DNA from: Saccharum officinarum
Lineage: Eukaryota > Streptophyta > Magnoliopsida > Poales > Poaceae
Direction: 5' to 3'
Length of the DNA: 64,000 nucleotides
Assembly (NCBI GenBank): GCA_020631735.1
Contig: CM036223.1
Coordinates: 5,928,191-5,992,190 of the forward strand
Shown: one piece after another, positions 1 through 12,482 of the stretch
Position numbering within the stretch: the first letter of the stretch is position 1
Layout of the letters: every line of letters starts with the position of its first letter
Made by a program: the position numbers and the translations under genes
Notes under the pieces: generated by a model
The model's database searches: none
The model's input: only the letters and a program-made list of their open reading frames with translations
What the model was told of the DNA's origin: nothing

Positions 1-3000
1 TAAACTAGAAATAACATGACACCAAGGAGCATGCAAGGCTTTACATAGTGGATTGGCTTGACTCCTTTGCGAAAAGCACAAGTTGTTATGAATGACTAAG
101 GATAAGTGTCTTTAGCATCATTTTTAGGACAACCTATTCATGCTAAATGAGCACCTATGACTAAAACAAACACTTGATTAACCATTAACATCAAAGATTA
201 CCATCTCAGGTTTGGCCTTTCCAACATTATCCCCATAACCATCCGTGTTCCATCATTAAAACTACGATGCCATAGCTCGAGTCAAGTGCTCACTAACCGG
301 GAGCGACGGCGATTCGAATCGAATTCCTATCCAGCTGGAGATTTATTCCTCACACAAACCATGCTTCCCCCGTCAGGGTCACGTAGATCACCAATGACAT
401 TTTCCGAGAAGCCGCGGGATAACAATCATGGATCGCACTACCCAGGGACCGCCCGACTGCCAGGACGCACCTTGGGCTCACTCTTCGCGTCCCCGTTACC
501 CCCTTCCACACCAGTCTGCCAACCCGAGTTTATCCCGGCTCAAAAAGTGTCACTAGCTTCGCGGTCGAAAGGTACTTTATTCGGCCAGCTAAATGTGAGG
601 CATGCGTTCAACATGACAAGAGGGACGAGCAACGATCGGTCCTTAACTGACACAGACGGAATCACTATAGTCCAAAACCCTATAAGACTCCGCCCGGTCT
701 CCGTTTATCCATCAACACTTGGTTACTTTTCATGATCACAATTACAGCTAACCATAACCTGGTATCCACCTATAACTCGCAGGTGACAGGAAATCACCCG
801 ACTTCTACCGGTCTAAGCATGGCTAAGCAATTTACTCGATCCTGACCTAACAGGGTAAAAGATAATCCGGTGGCCAAGGTAATAATGCAACAACGGTTTC
901 ACTCAACTCCTATAACTTAGTGCAACAATATATAACTATAACTCATGTAATAAGGAATAACTTTTTATAAATTTAGGAGGCTTAAAATGCTCCGGGGCTT
1001 GCCTCTTTCGAACGAACTAGGGTGGTGATCGACGCACTCTGGCAGTTCCTCGCCTGACTCTTCCTCCTCGGGCACCTCCTGTGCCTGGGGTTCCTGCTGA
1101 TCCGTCCAAGCCTGCTCCTCCGGAACTGCTGCCTGCAACTCCTCCTGCGATCCTGTATGATGCAAGTGCATAAGGAAACATGCGAAGAATGCATCGAATT
1201 GCGGTGGAGTGCTTTGATGACATGAGATGCAGATGAGCACATGGAATGAGCAGTTTGAATATAATTATTTCTTCTACAAGTTAGTCAACGTCATCCAAGA
1301 ACATGTAACCTAAAACATACACCTTATCCTTCTATTAGTTAGCCTACCATCTACACATACAAGTGAACCTAAGCTACCAAAGCTTACCAACCTAACTCAT
1401 CCATAACATCAGCAAGGCATCATGATGCTTCAAAGATACACCAAACATATTTTATTTCTCTCAATTTCTCATAAAGAATAATCTTTTATTCCCTATTTAG
1501 CTAGGGTTACACAACAACACCTATCTCTGGTGTAGATAAAAATCTACAAAAATTACAGTAGACTACTCTTACCCTAACTAACCTACCACTAAATTTTCAT
1601 GAGAATTGCACAAGTAAAACTGCCTGTACAAAATAAACAAGCTATAGCCTAATTGTGAGCATGAATTTATTTTATACTAGAAAAAGTGTCAAACAACAGA
1701 TTTCACAATTTTCTTAGGTTACTAACAGTAAACCAACATACTACAAAAATTATCAGATGTATGTTGTATACAAATTTTGCTCTATAGTAAAAATAACAGA
1801 TATTACCAATTAAAAGCATTTGAACTACACTTCAACATTTTTCCACAGAACATGCTTCACTGGCATTTTTCCTAGAAAGTACATCACTAATAAAGACTAA
1901 TGTAACAAGAATCATATTTTTCCCTCTATTATTTTATTTACTACACTTTTTCTAAGATAACAGCATATATAACAATTAAATAAAATTGCACAGTAGAGTG
2001 TCACAAAAATAACATGAGATATTTTTAAACTGTAGATCTATTCAAAAGGAACATTTCACAATTTGTTTCATGATTTTTGGAGCTATAAATCTTGAGATAC
2101 AATTTTTGGAAGCCTTTTTCAGATTTTCTGGAAATCAATTTCTTTAAAATCGAAAATCAAAACCGGCTTTAAACGCTACGTGCACACCGCTGTGACACCC
2201 GGAACCGAAACGCTGAGACAGACAGGCGGGACCCATGGGTCAGACGGGCCCATCCGTCAGCCGTAGCCAGCCAGAGGCGGTGCGGACCGCCGGGATCTCG
2301 CCGCCGGCGAGTCCTCCGACGACGGGAGGGCACCATCGTGTTCCTCTCACCGACGCGAACCCAGTGGTGCCTAGTGGGTGGCCAGACGAGCTCGGCATCG
2401 AGCTCGTCGGCGAGCATGGCGGCTCGGCGGCGCGGGACGCCGTCGACCGGCCAGCTCCGACCGAGAGGAGCTGCGCGGTAAGGTCAGCAAGAATCGCGGT
2501 GCAAGTGCGGTGCTCGTGCGCTTGAGAAGTGGACGAGAAGTGGCGTGGAGGGGTGCGGCCCACGGAGCGGGTCACTCCGGTGAGCTCGGCCGGAACTCCG
2601 GCGAGCCATTACCGCGGGTGGAGACCGAATCCTAGCGGGCTGTGGCGAGCACCGGATGCACCACGGAAAGGCGCAGCGAGGGCGAAGACGGAGGCGGAGG
2701 CGGTGAGCCGGAGCGGCGGCTAAGGCGGTTGCGGAGCTCGGGAGCCGGCGATGGCGAGGCGGAGCTCTGCTGCTGCTGCGGCGGGCGGGCGAGGGAGAAT
2801 GGAGGGAGCAAGCGAGGAGAACGAGCGCGCGGAGGGGGTAAGCGGGCGCGGACGCTGCGGGGGCCACAGGGCGCGTGTCGCGTGATTCCGACGGCGTGCG
2901 GCCACGCGGCGGCCGAACGCTGCCGCGGCGCCACGACGCCACGCGCGGGCGTGCGCGCGCGGGAGCGGGAGGGAGAAGACGCAGGCGCTTGGCCGGGCCG

Positions 3001-3528
3001 CCAGCGACGCTGGGCCGAAAGGGAAGCCGAAGCCCACGAAGGCGAAAATCTGATTTTTCTTTTTCAAAATATTTTCAGATTTAATTCTTTGTTTCAAAAT
3101 TGAATTTGGAGATGAAAAAGAGGTTTTCAGAAATTTGGCCCAAAATAAAAGTTGTTCAAAATTTTATTCTCTACAACTTTCATATAGAGCACTTTTCAAA
3201 ATTCTCAATAGATTTTGAATTTGAGATTTAAAGCTAATTTAAAATCAAAAACTCATTTACTTAGAATATTTTAAAACAGAATTTGAGGAAGACTTGAATT
3301 CAAAATTTTGCTCCAATAATCAAGTTGATTTATTCTAGATTATTTAAAATTGCTACTTCTCAAAAGTTCACCAACTTTTTAACACCTATATCAAACTTAG
3401 GGTTCCCATTTATTTGTTTTTCAAATTAAATTTGAAAGAGCTACAATTCAAATAATGCTAATCATGCAATGATGTTGAATGCTTATGCTTTGAATGATAA
3501 TGCATGCTTAACACCCAGGGGTGTTACA
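1..3528 (-). mobile_element. LTR type A, partial (3' LTR of minus-strand Ty3/gypsy element)
   Basis: This stretch is the reverse complement of 14109-17634 with only a few substitutions and indels (for example around 2600 and 2995). It begins, read on the minus strand, with TGTAACACC at 3528, next to a polypurine tract and the end of pol. That makes it the 3' LTR of a minus-strand element. About 490 bp of its 3' end lie beyond the window. A GC-rich block (about 2190-3050) sits inside otherwise AT-rich sequence. The many overlapping ORFs in that block read through on both strands and are best seen as composition artefacts. Confidence 0.93.
965..1240 (-). CDS. Small acidic ORF inside LTR type A (minus copy)
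   Basis: A 91-codon frame identical to the one at 16394-16669. It has a Glu/Pro-rich middle and ends in the block HHPSSFERGKPRSI. The same C-terminal block in the same frame occurs in the divergent LTRs B (7490-7768) and C (12282-12482). It may be a leader ORF of the retrotransposon transcript. No known domain is recognised. The start codon is uncertain, because the conserved part begins at HTGSQ, just where a GATCGCAG acceptor-like site lies. Confidence 0.35.
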   Translation of the reverse strand: MLICISCHQSTPPQFDAFFACFLMHLHHTGSQEELQAAVPEEQAWTDQQEPQAQEVPEEEESGEELPECVDHHPSSFERGKPRSILSLLNL

Positions 3529-3540
3529 GCCCTCCCCCTT
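3529..3540 (-). promoter_or_regulatory. Polypurine tract (plus-strand DNA primer site)
   Basis: On the minus strand, AAGGGGGAGGGC lies directly between the end of pol and the TGTAACACC start of the LTR. This is the expected place for the purine-rich primer of second-strand synthesis in an LTR retrotransposon. Confidence 0.85.
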
Positions 3541-6500
3541 ATAAGAATCTCGTCCTGAGATTTTGAGTTACGAACCACTTATCGTAAAAAGCTTTATACG
3601 CGGTTTGAAGATATTCTCCCGTTTCCCAAGAAGCATCGCTCTCATCATGGTGGCTCCATTGAATCTTGTAGGTTGTGACCACTTTATTTCGAGTGACTCG
3701 GTCCTTAGTATCCAGGACTCGAACCGGTTGCTCGCGATACTCCAAGTCTGCCTTGATCCGAATACCCTGAGGTTCTATCCTCTCCTCTGGAACACGCAGA
3801 CACTTCTTCAGTTGGGATACGTGAAAAACGGGAAATATCGAACTCATCTCTTCTGGTAACTGCAACTTGTACGCCACGGGACCCTTTTTCTCTACGATCT
3901 GGTATGGTCGTATATATCTTGCAGACAGTTTCTTCTTGATTCCGAACCGTTTCTTCTTCATTGGGGTAACCTTCAAATAGACATAGTCACCCACTTGGAA
4001 ATCCAATGTTCTTCTTCTCTTGTCTGCATAACTCTTCTGACGAGACTGTGCAGCTTGCATGTTTTGTTGGATAACACGGACCTTTTTCTCTGCCTCATCT
4101 ACAAAATCAATTCCATAAAACCTTCTTTCTCCAGGCTCTACCCAATTTAACGGTGTCCTGCACTTCCTGCCATACAAGCTTCAAAAGGTGCCATCTTGAT
4201 ACTCTCTTGGTAACTGTTGTTGTAAGCGAATTCTGCCAATGGTAACCAGGATTCCCATGAGCCTCTGGATGATAGTACACAAGCTCTAAGCATATCTTCT
4301 AGTACCGCATTAACTCTTTCTGTTTGCCCATCAGTCTGTGGGTGGTAAGCCGTGCTACGAATCAAACTAGTACCCAAACCTTGATGCAGATGTTCCCAAA
4401 AGTGAGAGGTAAACTGTGAACCACGATCGGACACAATCGTTTTTGGTATCCCGTGCAATCGGACAATCTCGGCAATGTACTTCTCTGCATATTGAGGTGG
4501 TCGGAATGTCGTCTTAACGGGCAGAAAGTGAGCTGTCTTGGTGAGACGATCTACTATTACCCAAATAGAATCATGGCCCTTTTGTGTGGTGGGGAGACCA
4601 GTGATAAAGTCCATACTTATATCATCCCACTTCCAATCGGGTACCGACAAAGGTTGCAGAAGTCCTGCAGGTCTCATGTGAAGAGCTTTAACTCTACAAC
4701 ACATGTCGCAACGAGCAACGTATGCTGCAATTTCCTTTTTCATCTTAGTCCACCAATAACAGGGTCGCAAATCTTGGTACATTTTACTACTTCCGGGGTG
4801 AATAGATAACTTAGAACGATGGGCTCATCCATCAACTTGTTCTTAAGCTCTCTATCCTTAGGTACTACCAGGCGATCCTTGAACCATAACACTCCTTGGT
4901 CATCCAATCGAAAGTGTTTGGTGGTTCTCTCTTCATCTTTCTTTGATATGAAAGATTCTCTTATCTGTTTTCTGACCATCAATGATCTTGGCTTTCCAGA
5001 GTACAACTGATCTGAATATTATGCAACACAGCAGGATGTAACAAATTGAACCTTCTTCAAACAACGGTTGCACATCAATAGCATGGATTTTCTGCTCAGT
5101 GCATCTGCTACTACATTAGCCTTTCCAGGGTCATAGTGCACGTTTAGATTATAGTCCTTTATTCACTCTAACCATCTCCTCTGTCGCATGTTCAACTCAG
5201 ATTGGGTAAGATGTATTGAGACTCTTATGATCTGTGAAATATTACACACATTACCTAACAGGTAGTGCCTCCAAATCTTTAGAGCATGCACCACTGCTGC
5301 AAGCTCTAATCATGTGTGTAGGATAGTTAACTTCATGCTTCCTCAATTGCCGTGAGGCGTAAGCAACGACTTTTCCATTTTGCATTAGCACACATCCTAA
5401 CCCATTCTGTTGGATGCGTCACAGAAAACGTCAAACGGCTTTTCTATATCTGGTTGGGCCAGAACAGGAGCAGTGGTCAACTTCCGCAAGGTACAGAAGG
5501 CTGCTTCGCACTCCTCTGTCCATACAACTTATGATCCTTCTGTAATAGGCTTGTCATTGGTTTGCAATCTTCGAGAAATCTGGTATGAAGCGACGGTAGT
5601 AACCGGCTAAACAAGGAAACTTGCGAACTTCGTTAACTGAAATTGGTGACTTCCAGTTCATAAACCTTGTACCTACTGGGGTCGACAGAAATGCCATTTT
5701 CAGACAACACGTGGCCAAGAAAGGAACTGTCCTAAGCCAGAACTCACACTTGCTGAACTTAGCATACAGTCGATGTTCTCTGGTCTAGTCAAGACTATCC
5801 TGAGGTGTTCCGCATGTTCTTCTTCTTTCTGATTATATCAGTATGTCATCAATGAACACTATCACAAACTTGTCCAACTCGGGCATGAAAACCGAATTCA
5901 TCAGGTACATAAAGTATGCAGGAGCATTTGTCAATCCAAGGACATGACAGATACTCGACAAACATATCTGGTAGAGAACGCAGTCTTAGGCAATCTTGCG
6001 GCCTAATTTTATCTGGTGGTACCCTGATCTCAGATCTTTTTTTAGAGACACTTTGGTTTGGACAATTGGTCAAACAAGATATCAATCCGAGGAAGAGGAT
6101 ACTTGTTTTTTAATTGTCACTGCATTCAGTGGCCGATAATCCACGCACATGCGTAGAGTATCTTCTTCCTTTTTCACAAACAGAGCGGGGCATCCCCATT
6201 CGGACGAGCTGGGACGAATCAACCCTTTCCTTAGCAAATCCTGAAGTTGCTTTTTCAATTCTGCTAACTCATTGGAGGCATCCGATAAGGCCTTCTTGAA
6301 TCGGTGTTGTTCCTGGAATTAACTCAATGAAAACTCAACTCTCGGTCTGGTGGGAAGTCCAGGTAAACTCCTCTGGAAACACATCTGGAAACTCACAGAC
6401 CACTGGAATCTGGACTAGCAGAGTAGTTTGTATCGCACAAGATGTGCTAGCTAGGTCTACCCTCCGAGGTAGGACCCCCGAAAGGTGCCTTCCCACTGGG

Positions 6501-6802
6501 TTCCTTAAGAGAAGATACTCCTTCTCCAACATCTTACATCCCATTTGATTCATCCAGTTCATACCCATGATCACATCCAAACTAACCCTGGCTGACTATC
6601 AGTTAAGCTCTATATTGCCGGTTCGATATTTTTAGGGTTACTCCCTGAACAATCTGATTAGTCACAGATCAGCCCAGTGAACTGATTTTATATGCACATC
6701 CAATTCAACTTCTTTTTGCTCATGTCTCTTAACGAATGCTTGACTTACAAAGGAATGAGATGATCCGGAATCAAACAAAACTACTGCAGGATGATTTTGA
6801 TA
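3541..6802 (-). pseudogene. Ty3/gypsy pol, 3' two-thirds (protease end to integrase)
   Basis: Reading leftwards from 6802: the end of the aspartic protease (DSGSSHSF), then reverse transcriptase, RNase H, and integrase with the HHCC zinc region. The integrase core (D, D, E motifs around IVDRLTK, VSDRG and the TERVN segment) follows. The C-terminal part (about 3550-3720) has YKIQWSHHDESDASWE, which resembles a chromodomain and points to the chromovirus Tekay/Del clade. The frame is clean from 3541 to about 4750 and then breaks often. Compared with the plus copy at 21480-24614, the breaks are mostly one-base changes in homopolymers (for example near 4832, 4990 and 5085) and become denser towards the N gap. 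They may be contig-end sequence errors and not true decay. Confidence 0.9.
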
Positions 6803-6902
6803 NNNNNNNNNNNNNNNNNNNNNNNNNNNNNNNNNNNNNNNNNNNNNNNNNNNNNNNNNNNNNNNNNNNNNNNNNNNNNNNNNNNNNNNNNNNNNNNNNN
6901 NN
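6803..6902. other. Assembly gap (100 N)
   Basis: One hundred N, the usual placeholder for a gap of unknown size. The pol sequence on the left and the LTR sequence on the right do not form one continuous element across it: PBS, gag and about 850 bp of LTR are missing. Confidence 1.
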
Positions 6903-9900
6903 CACCTCACCCGCTAAAGTGAGGTGTTGGTACCGAGTCAACCATTCAGGTAAGTCCGCGAGCTTGCCAGGAACCACTTGTACCGGGGGCCGCCCGACTG
7001 CTCTTTGGCCTTATCATCGCGCCCCCGTATCCTGCCACTACTGCTCCGGTACAGTGCGTTGCGGGCAATTCACTCGGCCCGAATAATCTCCCAGTTTCGC
7101 GGTCGGAAGGTACTTTATCCGGCCAGCTAAATGTGAGGCATGCGTTCAACATGACCCGAGGGACAACAACGGACGGTCCTTAACCGACACAGACGAAAAA
7201 CACTACAGTCCGAAACCCTGCAAGTTTCTGCCTGGTCTCAAATTCATTTCACACTTAGTTATACCATGACTTCATAGTCAACCAAATAGATCCAGGTAAC
7301 CACCTATAGCTCGCAGGTGACAGGAAATCACCCGACTTCTACCGGTCTAAGCCAGCTAAGCATTGACTTGACTGCGGATACCAGGGTAACAAGGATATGA
7401 TATAACAAAGGTAAGCAAGGTATAATGCAGCAACGTTTGCAAACAACTCCTAAACGTAATGCATCAAATTAAGTAAAGTTAATAATAAATTATTTGTAAA
7501 CCGGGAGAGAAATGCTCCGGGGCTTGCCTCTCTCGAAGGAGCTCGGACGGTGATCGGGGCACTCCGGGAGATCTTCACCGACCTCTTCTTCGGCTTCTGT
7601 CACCTCCTGCTGCTGCACCTCGATCTGCTCCTCTGGCTCCTCGGGTAAGACGACTGGGTTCTCGGTTTGCGATCCTGTACGATGCAATGCGCGTAAGTGA
7701 TTATGCAAGTGTGCATCGAAGGAGATGAATGCAATGAATATGTTGAAATGCAAGGTAGTCAACATCATCCAAGAAACTATACACTACAAGCACATGTCAT
7801 CTACTGCATTCTCTTCTACTAATATTATGTTAAGTTAACCTATCTTATGAAATGCTTCCAAGATACACCAAAGCTTTACTAATTTCTTAATCACACTTAA
7901 AGCAACACTTGCTTAAACCCTAAGTAATAATAGGTTTGAATAGCAACATATATTTCTGATGCTCCTAAAAATCTAAGAAAATTACAGTAGCATAATACTA
8001 CTGTAAACAAACTACCATAAAAATTTCATGGCATTTGGATAAGTAAACTATCCTATACAAAAATGACAAGCTATAGCATAAAAATGAGCATGAAATTACT
8101 TTGTACTATGAAAAGTGTCAAACAACAGAATTAATATTTTTTCTAGGTTCTTCATAGCATACTATGACTGTACAAAAATTATCACATGCATGTTTTATAC
8201 AAAGTTTGCTCTCTAGCAAAAATAACAAAAATCAGCCATTAAAGGTACTTGAACTACTTCTTCAAAGTTTTCCATAGCACATGCATGAAACATATTTTTC
8301 CTAGTAAGTACATGATATATGAAGATTAATAAACTTAAAATCATATTTTTCTGATACATATAGGATTTACTAGCTATTTTACAAGATATCAGCAATATTA
8401 AGAATTAATTAAAGCTCTACAGAAAAGTATTCCAAAAATGACATACAATATTTTTAGATTGTAGATCTGGTTCCAATGAATCTAGATAAATTTATTTCAC
8501 AATTTTTAGAGCTGAAATGACTGCTAAGATATTTTCCAAAGCATTTTCATTAAGAATAATAAAAGAAAACAGAAAACGGTTTTTATTATTGAAACTGGGC
8601 CGGCCCGTGGAATCAAACCGGCCCATGGCCGTTCTTGGCCCGGCTTTGCGCGCGCGGGGGAACGGCCGAGCCGGCCTGCTCGGGGCGCGGCCCACAGGCG
8701 CAGCCCAGTCCACCGAAAGGGGAGAACGGAGGGCAGAGCGAGGTCGCCGGCTTCCGTGGCCTCGACGTCGCAGCGGTGGCCGAGGGCCAACGGCCGGCTC
8801 CGGCCAAACCGCGACCAGCTAAGGTGCGCAAAACGCTCGCAAGAGAGTGGCGAACGCGTGAAGGAGATGTGGGAGGGCAGAGATAGGGCGAGCGAGGCGG
8901 TGGCGGAGCACGGGCTCGACGGCACCGTCGCGGTGGCGCGGCGAGGCGAGGGAAAAATTGAGCCCTACCGGGGCAAACGAGGAGAAGGCGACACTCGTTC
9001 GGAGGAGGGGAGGATGGGGCGGAGCCTCGTGCACGAGCAATTGGACGGAGGTGGTCCACCGGTGCCGGAACAGGGGGATGACGGTGGCGGAGCTCGGTGG
9101 CGAGCGGTGTCCCGCTGCGGTTTTCACCGGAGGGAGGAAGAAAGGGAGCAGGCGAGGCGAAAATGGAAGGGAGACCAGGTGCCCGGTCGTTTTTGAAGTG
9201 GAGCACGGGCGCGGGGTCCACAGCGGCCACGCGGTGGCGTCGCGGGCATGCGGCCGCCACGCGGGGGGCGTTTGCTGCCGGGGCGCCAGCGTGCGCGCGC
9301 GCGGGCGGGAAGAAGGGAGAGGGGGCTGGCTGGGCCGGGCCGCGGCGGAGGCGGACGCGGGCGCGCGCGCGGGAGTGGCGCGGGCCGATTCGGCCAGCGG
9401 GCCGAATCCGAGGCGGCGGCCTGCTAAGCTGGTTTTGATCTTTTTCAAATTTTTCATTTCAAATCATATTTAAACACAGATTTCAAACCCCATTTTGAAC
9501 AAAAAGAAGACATTTTCTGGAATTGACCTAAAAATAAAAGTTGCTTAGAATTTAATTCTCTACAACTTTGATTAAGGGGCCAACTAAAAATTCCCAATAG
9601 ATTTTGAATTGAAGAATAAAAGCTAAAATAGGGAGTATTTTTGAATATTTTAATTAATATTTTTGAACAAGTTTTTTTTGACAAAACTTTGAGTCATCTA
9701 GTTGCTTCCAAAAATTGAACTATAGTTCTAAGTGATATAAGATTTGTAGTTGTAAAATTTTGATGGAATGTGATTAGCACATTAATATATTACATCTCAA
9801 ATACCACTTTCTAAGCTTTTATTTCACTCAAATTATAATATTAACATGTATGATTATGATGATATGAAATGCCATGCATATGATTGCCATACAAATGCTT

Positions 9901-9921
9901 GCGTAACACCGGAGTGTTACA
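6903..9921 (-). mobile_element. LTR type B, 5'-terminal part, minus strand
   Basis: Read on the minus strand it begins TGTAACACTCCGGTGTTAC at 9921. It is related to, but clearly diverged from, LTR types A and C. Compared with LTR C it stops at the gap about 850 bp before the LTR end. It has the same layout as the other two: an AT-rich start, a GC-rich block (about 8590-9430), then the small acidic ORF (7490-7768) and the shared segment near 6903-7380. Only 29 bp separate it from LTR C in head-to-head orientation, so it probably inserted next to or into the older C element. The 5 bp CGCAA at 9922-9926 would be its target site, but the other copy is not in view. Confidence 0.87.
7490..7768 (-). 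CDS. Small acidic ORF inside LTR type B
   Basis: A 92-codon frame with a Glu-rich middle and the end block CPDHRPSSFERGKPRSISL. It matches the frames in LTR A and LTR C although the surrounding LTR sequences differ a lot. Most differences in the SSFE part fall on third codon positions. No known domain is seen, and the function is unknown. Confidence 0.4.
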   Translation of the reverse strand: MMLTTLHFNIFIAFISFDAHLHNHLRALHRTGSQTENPVVLPEEPEEQIEVQQQEVTEAEEEVGEDLPECPDHRPSSFERGKPRSISLPVYK

Positions 9922-9937
9922 CGCAACATGACATAGT

Positions 9938-9950
9938 AAGGGTGGAGGAA
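9938..9950 (+). promoter_or_regulatory. Candidate polypurine tract before LTR C
   Basis: AAGGGTGGAGGAA directly precedes the TGTAAC start of LTR C, in the same position as AAGGGGGAGGGC before LTR A. Its presence implies that internal retrotransposon sequence once lay to the left of LTR C and was replaced or interrupted by LTR B. Confidence 0.55.
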
Positions 9951-12281
9951 TGTAACATCTCTGGGCGTTAAGCATGCATTCACATCCTAATTCATGAGCA
10001 TTTGCATTTCATACATGATCACCATCACATGTAAATTGAGTTAGAATTTATTTAAAACTGTGATAATCATGTTTGAACTCTGAATTGGTAAAAGTCCTAG
10101 GTAAAAGTGGTAAAAATTTGTGGAGCTATAACTTTAAATAACTTAGAAATAAGTAGCATGATTTTTGGAGCAAGTTTTGTATTCAAAATCTTTCCAAATT
10201 TTGCTTCTAAAAATATTTCAGAAAAATGAGTTATCATTTAAAAATTTGACTTTAAATCATCAATTCAAAATCTATTTGGAATTTTGAAAAGTGCCCTAAA
10301 TGAAAGTTGTAGAGAATAAAATTTTGAACAACTTTTGTTTTGGGAGCAATTTGTGAAAATGTCTTTTTTATCTTCAAAATTTGAATTTGAATCAAATATA
10401 AAATCTGAAAATATATTTAGAAAAGAAAAAGGGATTTCTTACCTTAGCGGGCCGCCGCCCCATTTCCGGCCCAGCGGCCGAAGCCGGCCCGGCCTGCTTC
10501 GCGCCCGCGCTCACGCCCGCGTCTGCCTCGCCCGCGCGCGCACGCACGCGCGACGTCGTGGCGCAGCGGCAGACGCCGGCCGCCGCGTGGCCGTACACCG
10601 CCGACCCGCGCGCCACGCGCCCTCCGGTGGCCCACGTGTCCCTCCGTGCCCGTCTACTCCCTCCGCGCGCTCACCCGCTTTCCCTGCTGCCTCCATTTCC
10701 AGCTCCTCGCCTCACAGCAGCGCTCGGCCGCAGTACCGCCTCTGCCACCGCACGCGCCATCGCTGGAGACGGCGTTCCGGCCGTTCCGCCTCACAATCGA
10801 CGCCTCCATCTTGCCCCGAGCTCCGCCTTTCCCTCGCGCAGCTCGTGCTTGCTCCAGTTGGCCGTGGTAAACCTCCTCTCCACGTGAATTGCTCACCGGA
10901 GTTCCGGCCGAGCTCGCCGAAGTTTTTCGCTCCGTGGACCGCTGTCTTCCGCCCCACCTTTTTCCCTTCTAACACGCGCATCTTGCTCGCCATGGCTCAC
11001 CGTTGCTCGAGCATCTTTCCAGTGACCGTGGCATGGTCGGGAATGGCCGGCCGGCGACCACCCGCGCCGCCGCTCCGCCATTGGTGATGGCGAGCCTATT
11101 CCCGAGCTCCTCCGGTCATGCCGTTTGCACCAACGTGACCGCCTTGGCACGGGGTTCACGATGGTGGTGACCTCACCGCCGGCGAGCTCACCGGCGGCGA
11201 GAACCGCGCAGTCAGCGCCTCTCTTTTCTCTGTGTAGCTGACAAGTGGGGTCACGGGCCCACCTGTCTGCCTCAGCTCGCGCTCGCGTGTGCACTGCACC
11301 GGGTGCATCCAGCATTTTCAGCGGCTGCAGTTAAATGGATTTTTGAAAATGATTTTTCAGAAATTGTTAAAAAGGTTTCTAAAATCCATAAGTTGCTCAT
11401 TTTAGCTCCAAAAATTGTGAAACAAATTTTGTAGTGTTCCTCTGGACTAGATCTACAGTTTAAAAATATTGCATGTCAAGTTTGAAATACTTTTCTGTAG
11501 AGTTTTTATTTAATCACTAAAACTGTTGTTTTCTTGTTAAATATGTAGTAAATCACAGAGAGCTTAGAAAAATATGGTTCCCCTTGCTATAATTTTCTTT
11601 TGTGATGTACTTTCTAGGAAAAATATATGCCATGCATGTTCTGTGGAAAAATCTTGAGTTGTAGTACAAGTGTTTAATATTGCTAATAATTGTTATTTTT
11701 GCTAGAGAGAAAAATATGAATAAAACATGCATGTAATATTTTTTCTACAGTGATTATTTATTGTGTAGAATGGAGGAAAAATACTAAATCTGTTGTTTGA
11801 TACTTTTCATAGTATAAAGTATTTCTATGCTCATTTTTAGGCCCTAGCTTGTTATTTTTGTGTAGGCAGTTCTAGTAATTCAAATGCAATGAAATTTTTG
11901 TGGTATGCTAGATTAGATGATAGAAAGCTACTGTAATTTTCTCAGGTTTTTCTGTGCTACTAAAATAGGTGTTGCTGTTTAAACTTAGTTGCAATTAGGG
12001 TTTTATTTAACCTTGTTAATGCATGACTAGTAAATAGGATTTTGCTTTGGTGTATCTTTGAAGCATTTAATAAAATGTGCTGGCTTAGCATGGTAGTGGT
12101 AGAAGAGAATGCAGTAGATGACATATGCTTGTAGTCTGTATTCTTGGATGATGTTGACTACCTTGTAGAAGAAATGTATTCCTACCTTATGAAATAAAGT
12201 GAACCTAATTATCTGCATTTCATTCAGCATGACCATTACATGTCATTTTCGCAATGCACCTAGGAATAAGCACTTATACGA

Positions 12282-12482
12282 TTGCATCATACTGGATCGC
12301 AGGAAGTAACGTCGGTAGCAGTTTTCGAGGAGCCAGAAGAGCAGCCCGAGGAGCAGGAAGTGCCCGAAGCCGATGAGGAGGTCGGTGAGGATCTTCTGGA
12401 GTGCCCAGACCACCGTCCGAGCTCTTTCGAGAGAGGCAAGCCCCGGAGCATTTCTCTCTCCCGGTTTGCAAATACTTTATGA
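12282..12482 (+). CDS. Small acidic ORF inside LTR type C
   Basis: A 66-codon frame starting MHHTGSQ, with repeated EEPEEQ-type acidic residues and the end block CPDHRPSSFERGKPRSISL. It is the third independent LTR type keeping this frame. The run coding ERGKPRSI is almost unchanged in nucleotides in all three, while nearby codons vary at third positions. Function unknown. Confidence 0.42.
   Translation: MHHTGSQEVTSVAVFEEPEEQPEEQEVPEADEEVGEDLLECPDHRPSSFERGKPRSISLSRFANTL

Noticed and set aside
2240..3103. Many ORFs of 100-150 codons in the GC-rich part of the LTR.
   Set aside because: They overlap on both strands in all frames and are Arg/Ala/Pro-rich, as expected from high GC. The frames are not kept between LTR types A, B and C.
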